5,887 nucleotides of DNA from JAUZPB01 sp037140715 (GCA_037140715.1 JBAXDX010000123.1:1-5887), one strand, 5' to 3'; positions 1 to 4,746 are shown, numbered from the stretch's first letter. Notes: a model not told the origin generated them from the sequence alone. Translations and numbers: made by a program.

Positions 1-227
1 ACAGGAGATTCTAACGCTTCAGAAGCTACTATTGGTTCAGCTATCTTGGATTCTTCAGCTATGGCGAATGATTTTGATACCTTTGTTGCTTTGGTCCGTT
101 TCAATTTATTCTTCTTCAATCCTGTTACCCACAGATCCTGGACTAAGTGGAAATTTGCCTCTATAAACGATTCCGAACCGATTAACTCAATTTCTTTCGT
201 TACTTCATTAAAGTTGATGCTGGACAT
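1..227 (-). CDS. Unrecognised protein, N-terminal part, gene cut by the left edge of the window
   Basis: This frame is open from an ATG at 227 down to base 1, giving about 75 residues, and continues outside the window. The start is supported by AGGAG seven bases upstream (AGGATAGGAGTAAT-ATG) and by a strong promoter farther upstream at 415-443. The protein begins MSSINFNEVTKEIELIGSES. A Lys-rich stretch (LKKNKLKRTKATKVSK) spans about residues 38-53, followed by an Ala/Glu/Ser-rich part that looks disordered. No signal peptide or membrane segment is visible. I do not recognise the family. A structural or nucleic-acid-binding role would fit the basic stretch, but that is only inference. The plus-strand frame across the same bases has no ribosome binding site and is taken as a shadow. 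Confidence 0.6.
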   Translation of the reverse strand, partial: MSSINFNEVTKEIELIGSESFIEANFHLVQDLWVTGLKKNKLKRTKATKVSKSFAIAEESKIAEPIVASEALESP

Positions 228-351
228 ATTACTCCTATCCTTGATTGACTATTGTCGATGTGATCTCTTAGAATTATGAATGGATGTTGTTATTCTGAAA
301 TACTTGCGGTTTCTACATGTCTATCTTTTCTTTTATCTTGATAAAGGGGGT

Positions 352-391
352 GTCGGTGGATGAAGGAGGGCATCCATAAACATCCACCGAC
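352..391 (-). promoter_or_regulatory. 5' leader stem-loop with an anti-Shine-Dalgarno-like loop
   Basis: GTCGGTGGATG and CATCCACCGAC form a perfect 11-bp stem around an 18-nt loop. Read on the minus strand, it starts about 16-17 nt after the predicted transcription start of the gene at 1-227. The loop contains GCCCTCCTT, complementary to an AAGGAGG-type Shine-Dalgarno site. A second GGATG inside the loop can also pair with the 3' CATCC, which gives a shorter alternative hairpin with CCCTCCTT as its 8-nt loop. The stem is direct observation. A role in controlling the downstream gene, or acting in trans as a small RNA, is inference. Confidence 0.5.
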
Positions 392-414
392 TATGAAAAC
401 TATCATACAGCTAC

Positions 415-443
415 TATATAGATATATTGTGAGCGTTTGTCAA
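415..443 (-). promoter_or_regulatory. Sigma-70-type promoter for the gene at 1-227
   Basis: On the minus strand a perfect -35 TTGACA (443-438) is followed by a 17-base spacer and TATATA (420-415). TATAGT, two bases further on, is a possible alternative -10. Transcription would start near 408, leaving a leader of about 180 nt that contains the 352-391 stem-loop. Confidence 0.65.
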
Positions 444-486
444 GAAATAATTTATTGGGAAGGTACGTGTACATAGCAAAATCAGA

Positions 487-500
487 GACTCCTGGGAGTC
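487..500 (-). terminator. Terminator-like dyad downstream of the 611-865 gene
   Basis: GACTCC and GGAGTC form a 6-bp stem with a 2-base centre. On the minus strand it is followed by TCTCTGATTTTGC, a short and imperfect T-rich tail. It lies about 110 bases beyond the stop of the 84-residue gene and just before the next minus-strand promoter, a sensible place to end transcription. The tight loop and weak T tract make it a weak candidate. Confidence 0.3.
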
Positions 501-610
501 ATAAAAATGTATCCATATAATAATATGCATGTTTCTTATAATTTCTTATCCAGAGCCACCGGTAAACATTCTCAGTCGACCATCCGACACCCATTATTTC
601 TAAATTTACT

Positions 611-865
611 TTAAAAAATACACTTTTTACCATCCCTGTAAAAGTAGAGCTTACCATCATTTATTTCAACAACGCTGAATTGTTTATCGAGACCGTGTTT
701 CTTCAATCGAGAACGAAAGTCTCGGGGCATCCTAAAATAGGTTTTAACGGTCAACGGCTGAGTTTCACCCCGTTGTGCATAACCACCAGCAAAGATAAAT
801 AAAAAAACTATCCAAATAGCAAGCAGATAGTAACCTATTGATTTATAGTTTCTTTCCTGTCTCAT
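611..865 (-). CDS. Small exported or membrane-anchored protein, 84 residues, unknown function
   Basis: The start is the ATG at 865 because AAAGGAGGT stands just upstream (AAAGGAGGTAC-ATG). An in-frame ATG at 904 would add 13 residues but has no such site. The protein opens with a basic N-terminus (MRQERNYK) and a hydrophobic stretch at about residues 10-27, ending in FAGGYA-QRGE. This could be a signal peptide cut after Ala30 or an uncleaved anchor. The remaining 50 or so residues are short and basic and end in a strand-like tail (KLYFYRDGKKCIF). I do not recognise a family. A periplasmic or envelope location is inferred. The gene is monocistronic as far as can be seen, with a candidate promoter at 1051-1078 and a hairpin in its leader. 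Confidence 0.65.
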   Translation of the reverse strand: MRQERNYKSIGYYLLAIWIVFLFIFAGGYAQRGETQPLTVKTYFRMPRDFRSRLKKHGLDKQFSVVEINDGKLYFYRDGKKCIF

Positions 866-902
866 GTACCTCCTTTCTCCCTGGTTATTGCAAATATAAT
901 GC

Positions 903-930
903 AAGGGACAACCGGTGATTTGGTGTCCTT
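903..930 (-). promoter_or_regulatory. Hairpin in the leader of the 611-865 gene
   Basis: GGAC-A-ACC (906-913) and GGTGTCC (922-928) form a 7-bp stem with one bulged A, extendable by AA/TT. It sits about 40-65 nt upstream of the ATG at 865, inside the leader predicted from the promoter at 1051-1078. No function is assigned. Confidence 0.25.
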
Positions 931-1050
931 ATAACTTATTGATTTATTGTGATAATTACTATCGAGTTCTATGGATGGCGCTGGGGATCATGTGTGGATT
1001 ATCCTTGCACGTTTGATTTTACATCAGATCAACTTCAACTTCTGAATCGT

Positions 1051-1078
1051 AATTTATGGATGGATTTCAATATGTCAA
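1051..1078 (-). promoter_or_regulatory. Sigma-70-type promoter, minus strand, toward the 611-865 gene
   Basis: A perfect -35 TTGACA (1078-1073) is followed by a 16-base spacer and TAAATT (1056-1051), which matches four of six -10 positions. Transcription would start near 1045, giving a leader of about 180 nt before the ATG at 865. The spacing is one base short of ideal. Confidence 0.4.
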
Positions 1079-1114
1079 GGGGTTAGTATCTTATGTGACC
1101 GAAGTTATTGGCTA

Positions 1115-1339
1115 TTGTATGATTTAGAAAATATAAATCTTCAGGTGGGGATGCCTGTGGAAAACGGTTTGGACATGATGAGACACATTAGGACACATTA
1201 TGCGCAAATAAAGACAATCTATATGAGTGGGAATATAGACCTCTTCAGGTCATCGCTTGAAAAGGAAAAACAGGAATACCCAGTAACTTTTTTTCAAAAG
1301 CCTTTTTCTCTTGATACGTTAAGGAGGCTTGTTTCATAA
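1115..1339 (+). pseudogene. C-terminal fragment of a CheY-like receiver domain
   Basis: The frame matches the second half of a response-regulator receiver domain: MPVENGLDMMRHIR (the loop after the phosphorylation site and its helix), IKTIYMSGN (the strand ending in the conserved Ser/Thr, here Ser), and TFFQKPFSLDTLRRLV (the conserved Lys-Pro near the end). The first half, with the acidic Asp pair, is absent. The residue three before Met-Pro, normally the phospho-accepting Asp, reads Gln10 (Q-V-G-M-P). The frame opens with a TTG without a ribosome binding site. An in-frame TGA lies at 1043-1045, and the residues between do not resemble a receiver N-terminus. I judge it a truncated, probably inactive remnant. 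A divergent stand-alone pseudo-receiver is the alternative. Confidence 0.6.
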
Positions 1340-1405
1340 CCGTCCCAATAATCCTAAGTTTGAGAATCGCAGCTTATAACCAGTAATTAAATGCGAGGAA
1401 TTAAT

Positions 1406-1603
1406 ATGTTACCAACGGATTATTTGAAAGGGATTACATTAATGATCGACTTATTTACGGAATTTTTCCAACCTTATATAGATCTGTTTATAACATGGTA
1501 CAATGCAGCGGGGAATCTAACGCAGTATTCAGTACTGATGTTCTTGGGAATGGCCCTTTTCCTGATAAGCGTCATTAGGATTCTGTCAAGGATTACCAGA
1601 TAG
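1406..1603 (+). CDS. Small membrane protein, 65 residues
   Basis: The start is the ATG at 1406, which has GAGG eight bases upstream (GCGAGGAATTAAT-ATG). An ATG at 1391 is in frame but its codons overlap that site. Residues 6-32 are rich in aromatic and aliphatic residues with Asp and Glu spaced along them and may form an amphipathic or membrane-associated helix. Residues 41-60 (YSVLMFLGMALFLISVIRIL) are a clear membrane span, followed by a short basic tail, SRITR. This suggests one secure and perhaps two membrane segments. It follows the receiver fragment by 66 bases on the same strand. It is not recognised. A holin-like or small envelope regulator role is possible but unsupported. Confidence 0.6.
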   Translation: MLPTDYLKGITLMIDLFTEFFQPYIDLFITWYNAAGNLTQYSVLMFLGMALFLISVIRILSRITR

Positions 1604-1650
1604 GGTAAGAGGGTGGCGCTGAAGACAGCTATAGTTATGAATTGTCTTGA

Positions 1651-1679
1651 TTGACATCCGGTGCCTCAATCATTATGTT
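1651..1679 (+). promoter_or_regulatory. Sigma-70-type promoter for the 1741-2256 gene
   Basis: A perfect -35 TTGACA (1651-1656), an exact 17-base spacer and TATGTT (1674-1679, four of six) predict a start near 1686 and a 55-nt leader. This decides the start of the next gene: the TTG at 1651, the first possible start in that frame, is the -35 box itself. Confidence 0.5.
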
Positions 1680-1740
1680 ACGGCTACTTGTTTCTGGGAA
1701 ATGGAACATAATGACTGTCAAGAGGCGAGGAGAGAAGCAA

Positions 1741-2256
1741 GTGTCATATATGCCAAGAGAAGTTAGTGATCATATTAGCCCATTAGTTATCATCGTATCT
1801 AAAAAAGAGGTTTTGGAAAGAAACATCCAACCCGCACTCCATGTTCTGAGAAGTCTTACTGTATTACCTGAAATATCGAAGGCATACAAAGAAAATGTTG
1901 AAATAACTTTCCAAGGATACCGTGATAATATTTCTGAGCTTTTCAAAAGTAAACCGGTGAGGGAATATGTAAATCTCCTGGATGATGAATTTCCATTCTG
2001 GTTCTTTTTCCTTTCAAAGGAATGTCGCGGATTACAAAACATGGTTCATTGTTACATACCACCATTCCTTACTGATAAGGGGAAACGAGAGGTTTTCCCT
2101 GAGAGAATCGGTTACTATTTAACGCATCGATGGTTACCCGCGATGACTCATCTTGGTCAATTTGCAGGGTGTTCTGAAGAGGAAATTAGCGAATTAGCTG
2201 ACCGCGGAGTGCGGTATATTGAGTCCGGCAGGTTTAATAACTGCGGTTATCATTGA
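1741..2256 (+). CDS. Conserved-looking soluble protein of unknown function, 171 residues
   Basis: The frame is open from a TTG at 1651, but that TTG lies in a promoter. The GTG at 1741 has GAGGAG eight bases upstream (GCGAGGAGAGAAGCAA-GTG), so I start there (MSYMPREVSDHISPL). There is no signal peptide or membrane span. The protein has an N-terminal hydrophobic strand (PLVIIVSKKEVLERN), a mixed helical middle, and a striking aromatic and proline core at about residues 80-135 (LDDEFPFWFFFLSK, YIPPFL, YYLTHRWLPAM). An acidic helix (SEEEISELADRGVRYIESGR) closes it. Codon use and composition look like a real gene. I do not recognise a named family and assign no function. It converges on the minus-strand cluster, with only 20 bases between the stops. 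Confidence 0.65.
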   Translation: MSYMPREVSDHISPLVIIVSKKEVLERNIQPALHVLRSLTVLPEISKAYKENVEITFQGYRDNISELFKSKPVREYVNLLDDEFPFWFFFLSKECRGLQNMVHCYIPPFLTDKGKREVFPERIGYYLTHRWLPAMTHLGQFAGCSEEEISELADRGVRYIESGRFNNCGYH

Positions 2257-2276
2257 CGTGCATTTAGCCCGTTTTA

Positions 2277-2441
2277 TTATTGATACCATACGGATATAAG
2301 AAAAAAGACTGAATCGCCATCGGTAGTGAAACTTTGTTTTATCTCTTTTATCCCGATACCTTTATTAGTTTTTAGCCAGTTATTTAATTCCGTTTCCAGA
2401 TTTTCTGCGTCACTTTTATTGGCAAATATTTTAACTTTCAT
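2277..2441 (-). CDS. Cse60-like (DUF2758-type) small protein, 54 residues
   Basis: An ATG at 2441 with AAGGA about 11 bases upstream opens a 54-codon frame ended by tandem TAA TAA. The protein starts MKVKIFANKSDAENLETELN and continues with NWLKTNKGIGIKEIKQSFTT and a final hydrophobic strand, SVFFLISVWYQ. The strand-helix-strand-strand order (an MKVKIF strand, a helix ending in a Trp-Leu, an IKEIK strand, a FFLISVWY strand) is what I recall of the small Cse60/DUF2758 proteins, where such short polypeptides are stand-alone. That assignment is from memory of the pattern. The gene is last in the minus-strand cluster, 33 bases after the membrane peptide. Its function is not known to me. Confidence 0.6.
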   Translation of the reverse strand: MKVKIFANKSDAENLETELNNWLKTNKGIGIKEIKQSFTTDGDSVFFLISVWYQ

Positions 2442-2474
2442 CTGTGCTTATTTCCTTTTATAAACGATAAAATA

Positions 2475-2555
2475 TCAAACAATACCAATAATTAAAGAAA
2501 GGATGAGCACTGCTATGATGGGAATCAGACAAGCAATTACAGTGCTATTTTTCAC
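2475..2555 (-). CDS. Possible 26-residue single-span membrane peptide
   Basis: A GTG at 2555 opens a 26-codon frame reading MKNSTVIACLIPIIAVLILS followed by LIIGIV and TGA. Nearly all of it after the first five residues is one hydrophobic helix, with a Lys at the N-terminus, as in genuine small membrane proteins. It sits in the gap between the PilZ gene (17 bases upstream) and the Cse60-like gene (33 bases downstream) on the same strand. Weaknesses are the GTG start, the lack of a good Shine-Dalgarno site and the small size, so chance is possible. Confidence 0.35.
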   Translation of the reverse strand: MKNSTVIACLIPIIAVLILSLIIGIV

Positions 2556-2572
2556 CCATCAAAGTGTCAATC

Positions 2573-3301
2573 CTATGACTGATCATATACGGGGTTAAAC
2601 TTTTCAACAGTATGGATATATTCAGTAATTCTATCTACAGTTATATTATCAACGTCATGAAACAAAAGCCCCAAATTGATTTTTTTTGGATCCCGCGTCA
2701 TTCTTTTTATTTCCCCGAAAATCTCAACCTTGGTTTCTATCCCCGGTAATTGAAGGTGAAGCGCAATCTCTCCATTCATTCGGATAAACGGCAGTATTTG
2801 AATGCCTGGAATGAGTTTCATATCAAAACTACATCCGGAAATACTTATGTCGGAGATAATCCCGCTATACGTCATGTCCGAGATAATATTATCATCATTG
2901 TGATTTCCCCTGAGTAACAGTGCCGGAAGATCACATTGTACCCGTCTATCTTTTCTAAGACCTTGACGAACAAGTTTGGTGGGATATTCAATAAATACGA
3001 GCTTTACCGGATCATTTATTGCTCCCATGATGATTGATCGAAACGCAAAGATATTGCCACCATCTAAATATCGAACCGTTAGTTTGTTGCCTTTAAATAA
3101 CTTGTTTGCAATCGAACCCAGACTTTCCTTGTGAGGATATCCTATTATGATGTAATGATTAGAAAGAAATCCAATTGAAAAGCTATCCAAAGTTATCGTA
3201 ACCCCATCCAATATGATTTGTAATTTTAACCCAACAGGTAAAATAAATGATTTATCTACATCGAGAATCTCCTGCTGAGGGACTTGTTTTATGTCGTCCA
3301 T
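2573..3301 (-). CDS. PilZ-domain protein with an N-terminal YcgR-type domain (c-di-GMP effector)
   Basis: I start at the ATG at 3301, which follows the purine-rich GAGGAAGGGGAAGG. The upstream in-frame TTG at 3370 has no such site and overlaps a possible -35 box. The 242-residue product has a beta-rich N-terminal domain of YcgR type (about residues 15-108: PVGLKLQI, IIIGYP, LTVRYLDGGNIFAFRS, LVFIEYP). A PilZ domain follows (about 115-235) with both c-di-GMP-binding motifs intact: RKDRR at 116-120 (RxxxR) and DISISG at 151-156 (D/NxSxxG). Proteins of this build bind c-di-GMP and slow flagella or control envelope and exopolysaccharide functions. The partner here is unknown. No signal peptide is seen, so it should be cytoplasmic. 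It is 146 bases downstream of the coiled-coil gene and may have its own promoter. Confidence 0.88.
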   Translation of the reverse strand: MDDIKQVPQQEILDVDKSFILPVGLKLQIILDGVTITLDSFSIGFLSNHYIIIGYPHKESLGSIANKLFKGNKLTVRYLDGGNIFAFRSIIMGAINDPVKLVFIEYPTKLVRQGLRKDRRVQCDLPALLLRGNHNDDNIISDMTYSGIISDISISGCSFDMKLIPGIQILPFIRMNGEIALHLQLPGIETKVEIFGEIKRMTRDPKKINLGLLFHDVDNITVDRITEYIHTVEKFNPVYDQS

Positions 3302-3341
3302 CCTTCCCCTTCCTCTATTGGAATTACAAATCGTATGCAGT

Positions 3342-3370
3342 TTATTAGCAAGAACTCTGGAAAAGTCCAA
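3342..3370 (-). promoter_or_regulatory. Possible internal promoter for the PilZ gene
   Basis: TTGGAC (3370-3365) is followed by a 17-base spacer and TAATAA (3347-3342), preceded by TG one base away (extended -10 form TGC-TAATAA). The start would be near 3335, about 34 nt before the ATG at 3301. The -10 hexamer itself is poor (three of six), so this is only a candidate. Confidence 0.3.
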
Positions 3371-3386
3371 CTAAATTTATAAATAG

Positions 3387-3401
3387 CTAATGATTATCAT
3401 G
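3387..3401. promoter_or_regulatory. Fur-box-like palindrome upstream of the PilZ gene
   Basis: On the minus strand the site reads ATGATAATCATTAGC at 3400-3386. Its first 13 bases equal the core of the classical Fur box (GATA-ATGATAATCATTA-TC). Against the 7-1-7 form TGATAAT-N-ATTATCA, 12 of 14 positions agree. It lies 17 or more bases upstream of the candidate -35 of the PilZ gene. Binding by a Fur-family repressor is inference from similarity to the motif; no regulator gene is in the window. Confidence 0.35.
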
Positions 3402-3447
3402 TATTTTTGTCACCATCCCGGTTATTACTCCCCCAATCCTCTCATTC

Positions 3448-3756
3448 CTATATGTGCCAATCAACCTGCGATAACATATTCACGTGATCGTATCCGTTTT
3501 CAATCATACCATATACCTGCTTCAATGTGGTTCGCAGCCTTTCAATGAGTTTATTCTTGCTATGCATTTCCAAAGCAGTATTGTGGTAGAGCTCTTGTGA
3601 TTGATCTACCTGATATACCTTGTGTTCAAGATCTTCACGGAGCTTTTTAATTTCTACGCAGAGATCATCAATTTCTTTCACCTGGCCATCGGGAATCTGA
3701 AATACGGGTATATCAGGGTTCTCAAGCGGAGTTTCGTTTAAAACAGGAGTCTCCAT
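3448..3756 (-). CDS. Coiled-coil protein, 102 residues, translationally coupled to the preceding gene
   Basis: The ATG at 3756 overlaps the TAA of the upstream frame (TAATG) and no Shine-Dalgarno site precedes it, so translation is probably coupled. Residues 1-23 are Pro-rich and acidic (METPVLNETPLENPDIP). Residues about 25-85 show a heptad-like run of Leu, Val and Ile among charged residues (VKEIDDLCVEIKKLREDLEH and KLIERLRTTLKQVYGMIE), which predicts a coiled coil. The end is aromatic (SQVDWHI). No membrane segment or known enzyme motif is visible. Its tight pairing with the DUF1016-like frame suggests the two proteins act together, perhaps as a structural or oligomerising partner. The family is not recognised. 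Confidence 0.65.
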   Translation of the reverse strand: METPVLNETPLENPDIPVFQIPDGQVKEIDDLCVEIKKLREDLEHKVYQVDQSQELYHNTALEMHSKNKLIERLRTTLKQVYGMIENGYDHVNMLSQVDWHI

Positions 3757-3956
3757 TAACCAGTGGTTATTGCTGGTTCCAGTATGGTTTCCGAGATTGC
3801 TATCGAAGCGCTCCTACTTTTCCACCTTTTTTCATTGGGGTCCTTCAATCTTTTAATCTGGATTAAAAGATTGTCATAACTTTCTGAAAGTTCATAGGTT
3901 TTAATCATCTTCGCCGGTTCAACCGTTAGATTTTGGGCAATATCAAACCAGGTCAA
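3756..3956 (-). CDS. Second half of a DUF1016-N-like protein, separated by an in-frame stop
   Basis: This frame is in phase with the one ending at 3981. Only the TAA at 3983-3981 and eight codons (SLLKGDYT) lie between them. Its start LTWFDIAQNLTVEPAKMIKT resembles the sWsHi..Ll region that normally follows the NLrkM.rFa helix in DUF1016-N proteins, so it reads as the continuation of one domain. It could be translated separately: a TTG at 3956 is preceded by AAGGGGG eight bases away, giving 66 residues. The C-terminal part is basic then small-residue-rich (KRWKSRSASIAISETILEP). The TAA that ends it overlaps the ATG of the coiled-coil gene. I favour a pseudogenised or split gene, with reinitiation at the TTG as the alternative. 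Confidence 0.5.
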   Translation of the reverse strand: MTWFDIAQNLTVEPAKMIKTYELSESYDNLLIQIKRLKDPNEKRWKSRSASIAISETILEPAITTG

Positions 3957-3980
3957 CGTATAATCCCCCTTGAGTAATGA

Positions 3981-4361
3981 TTAGAGCTGATCCGCGGTGT
4001 ATATCCTCGCAAACCTGCACATTTTACGAAGATTTTTTGTGCCAATACTTGTTGACGTTGATATCTTCTCCAGTTCATGGTCTCCATATTTACCCTTATA
4101 GAAGCTGTTGATGGACCTGCCTATTTCCCACTTGACCAGGATGCTCGCCATTTCAAGCTTGCTATTCTGATTATTGACGTATTCAATCAGTGAGTCTTCA
4201 CTCTCCGGTTGATAATGGTCGGCATTGACTTTCTCAATATCGGGTGTCTGGTCGATAACCTGGGTAATTATTGATCCGGTGGCTGGTATTTCCGGACCTG
4301 ATTTTTTCACAGGTGGGGTGTTGATCCCCGAAACCATATCCTGTAAATTATCTGTAAACAT
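3981..4361 (-). CDS. DUF1016-N-like (YhcG-type) protein, first half, 126 residues to an in-frame TAA
   Basis: The ATG at 4361 has a textbook site, AAGGAGGGATAAATA-ATG. Residues 1-50 are Pro-, Ser- and acid-rich and look disordered. Residues about 58-120 follow the DUF1016 N-terminal pattern: LIEYVNNQN, an LVKWEIGRSI helix (family form yWeIGrrI), YKGKYGDHELEKIS (family form rYG..vIe.LS), then TKNLRKMCRFARIY (family form rNL..M..Fy). In the family this domain precedes a PD-(D/E)XK nuclease domain, which is absent here. The product stops at TAA (3983-3981). Reading through that stop continues the same domain in the same frame, for about 200 residues in total. It follows the 39-residue frame by three bases. 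Whether the short form works is unknown. DUF3102 or another ParB-associated family is an alternative. Confidence 0.6.
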   Translation of the reverse strand: MFTDNLQDMVSGINTPPVKKSGPEIPATGSIITQVIDQTPDIEKVNADHYQPESEDSLIEYVNNQNSKLEMASILVKWEIGRSINSFYKGKYGDHELEKISTSTSIGTKNLRKMCRFARIYTADQL

Positions 4362-4364
4362 TAT

Positions 4365-4484
4365 TTATCCCTCCTTAATTATCGAATGGTTGAATTCTGT
4401 TAGCTTCTCTTGGACAGCATCCCGGATATAATCAGAGATACCAATTTCACTACTGTCAGTGATCGTCTTGATCTGCTCAAACAT
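4365..4484 (-). CDS. Possible 39-residue ribbon-helix-helix-like peptide heading the cluster
   Basis: The frame from the ATG at 4484 reads MFEQIKTITDSSEIGISDYI and ends at TAA (4367-4365), three bases before the ATG of the DUF1016-like gene, so the two would be co-transcribed and probably coupled. The stretch ISDYIRDAVQEKLTEFN resembles the second helix of ribbon-helix-helix regulators (tSeyIReAi.ekL). The product lacks the usual beta strand, so it may be a remnant. GGAG directly abuts the ATG and AGG lies 10 bases upstream, so initiation is weak; a GTG two codons earlier is possible. The frame stays open upstream for about 22 more codons without a start. An extended -10 promoter lies just upstream. 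Confidence 0.4.
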   Translation of the reverse strand: MFEQIKTITDSSEIGISDYIRDAVQEKLTEFNHSIIKEG

Positions 4485-4511
4485 CTCCACACAGCCTAAA
4501 TTCCCGCCAAA

Positions 4512-4520
4512 ATTATAACA
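4512..4520 (-). promoter_or_regulatory. Extended -10 promoter at the head of the minus-strand cluster
   Basis: The minus strand reads TGTTATAAT, an exact extended -10 (TG-N-TATAAT). No good -35 hexamer is present, which extended -10 promoters can do without. Transcription from about 4505 would give a leader of about 20 nt to the ATG at 4484 and could serve the genes down to 2277. Confidence 0.45.
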
Positions 4521-4580
4521 AGGATCGTGAAAAAACGTTATAGATCAATGATAAAGGCATTATTTCTTGATTTTTTCTGT

Positions 4581-4612
4581 CCATTCATAGGTATAATTAT
4601 ACCTATGAATGG
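4581..4612. repeat. Perfect 32-bp palindrome
   Basis: CCATTCATAGGTATAA is followed at once by its exact reverse complement, with no spacer. The centre (TATAATTATA) places a TATAAT on both strands. The right half contains AATTATACCTATG, which recurs inverted at 4734-4746 as the far end of the small element. The palindrome may therefore be two transposon ends abutted head to head. It is not followed by a T tract on either strand that would make it a standard terminator. Confidence 0.85.
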
Positions 4613-4746
4613 GTGTTTATATGCCGCTTGACCAAGGTTAAATATTCTGGGACGTACGGTCATATCCTCACAGAGGTGACCAAGGCGTAGCGGGATATTC
4701 TCAAATCACTGGATATCGAGCTCCCTGGCGTGGCATAGGTATAATT
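4595..4746. mobile_element. 152-bp insertion-sequence remnant or MITE with 13-bp inverted repeats
   Basis: AATTATACCTATG at 4595-4607 and CATAGGTATAATT at 4734-4746 are perfect 13-bp inverted repeats. Between them lies a plus-strand frame resembling the tail of a transposase. Its stop codon TAG (4736-4738) falls inside the right repeat, as in compact insertion sequences. On the right side the repeat abuts the interrupted signal-peptide gene. No clear target-site duplication could be seen. The IS family is not identified. Confidence 0.45.
4622..4738 (+). pseudogene. Decayed transposase C-terminal tail
   Basis: The frame reads CRLTKVKYSGTYGHILTEVT, KA, an in-frame TAG (4688-4690), then RDILKSLDIELPGVA and TAG. 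A phrase of the type 'LTEvTk.Qr.iL..L.i.lP' at the very C-terminus, a few residues before a terminal inverted repeat, is what I would expect of an IS transposase. The TAG stands where a Gln is likely (CAG to TAG). No start, catalytic DDE residues or N-terminal part remain, so it is a relic. The family assignment rests on the resemblance and context only. Confidence 0.4.

Larger units (their letters stand above)
228..610. other. 383-base intergenic stretch: promoter, leader hairpins and a terminator-like dyad
   Basis: No convincing gene lies here. It holds a minus-strand promoter (415-443), a long leader stem-loop (352-391), a weak hairpin TTTATC-TT-GATAAA (332-345) and a compact dyad (487-500). 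Two short frames are visible: a minus-strand 44-codon frame at 499-633 and a plus-strand 27-codon frame at 393-476. Neither has a good ribosome binding site. Confidence 0.5.

Noticed and set aside
46..279. Plus-strand 77-codon frame
   Set aside because: It overlaps the minus-strand gene at 1-227, which has a ribosome site and promoter. The plus-strand frame has neither.
393..476. Plus-strand 27-codon frame downstream of the 352-391 stem
   Set aside because: The purine-rich AAGGAGGG is about 23 bases from its ATG and inside a stem-loop. The promoter and leader are better explained on the minus strand.
1651..1740. Upstream extension of the 1741-2256 gene to a TTG at 1651
   Set aside because: The TTG is the first three bases of a -35 TTGACA, and the GTG at 1741 has a much better ribosome binding site.
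1770..2042. Minus-strand 90-codon frame
   Set aside because: It is antisense within the 171-residue gene, whose promoter and start are well supported. It has no start signals of its own.
3302..3370. Upstream extension of the PilZ gene to a TTG at 3370
   Set aside because: There is no ribosome site, and the added 23 residues do not belong to the YcgR-type domain.
4225..4431. Plus-strand 68-codon frame
   Set aside because: It is antisense to the DUF1016-like gene and the 39-residue frame and does not resemble a protein.
4581..4612. The 32-bp palindrome as an ordinary intrinsic terminator
   Set aside because: It is AT-rich, has no loop, and lacks a T tract downstream on either strand. Its shared end with 4734-4746 fits a mobile element better.
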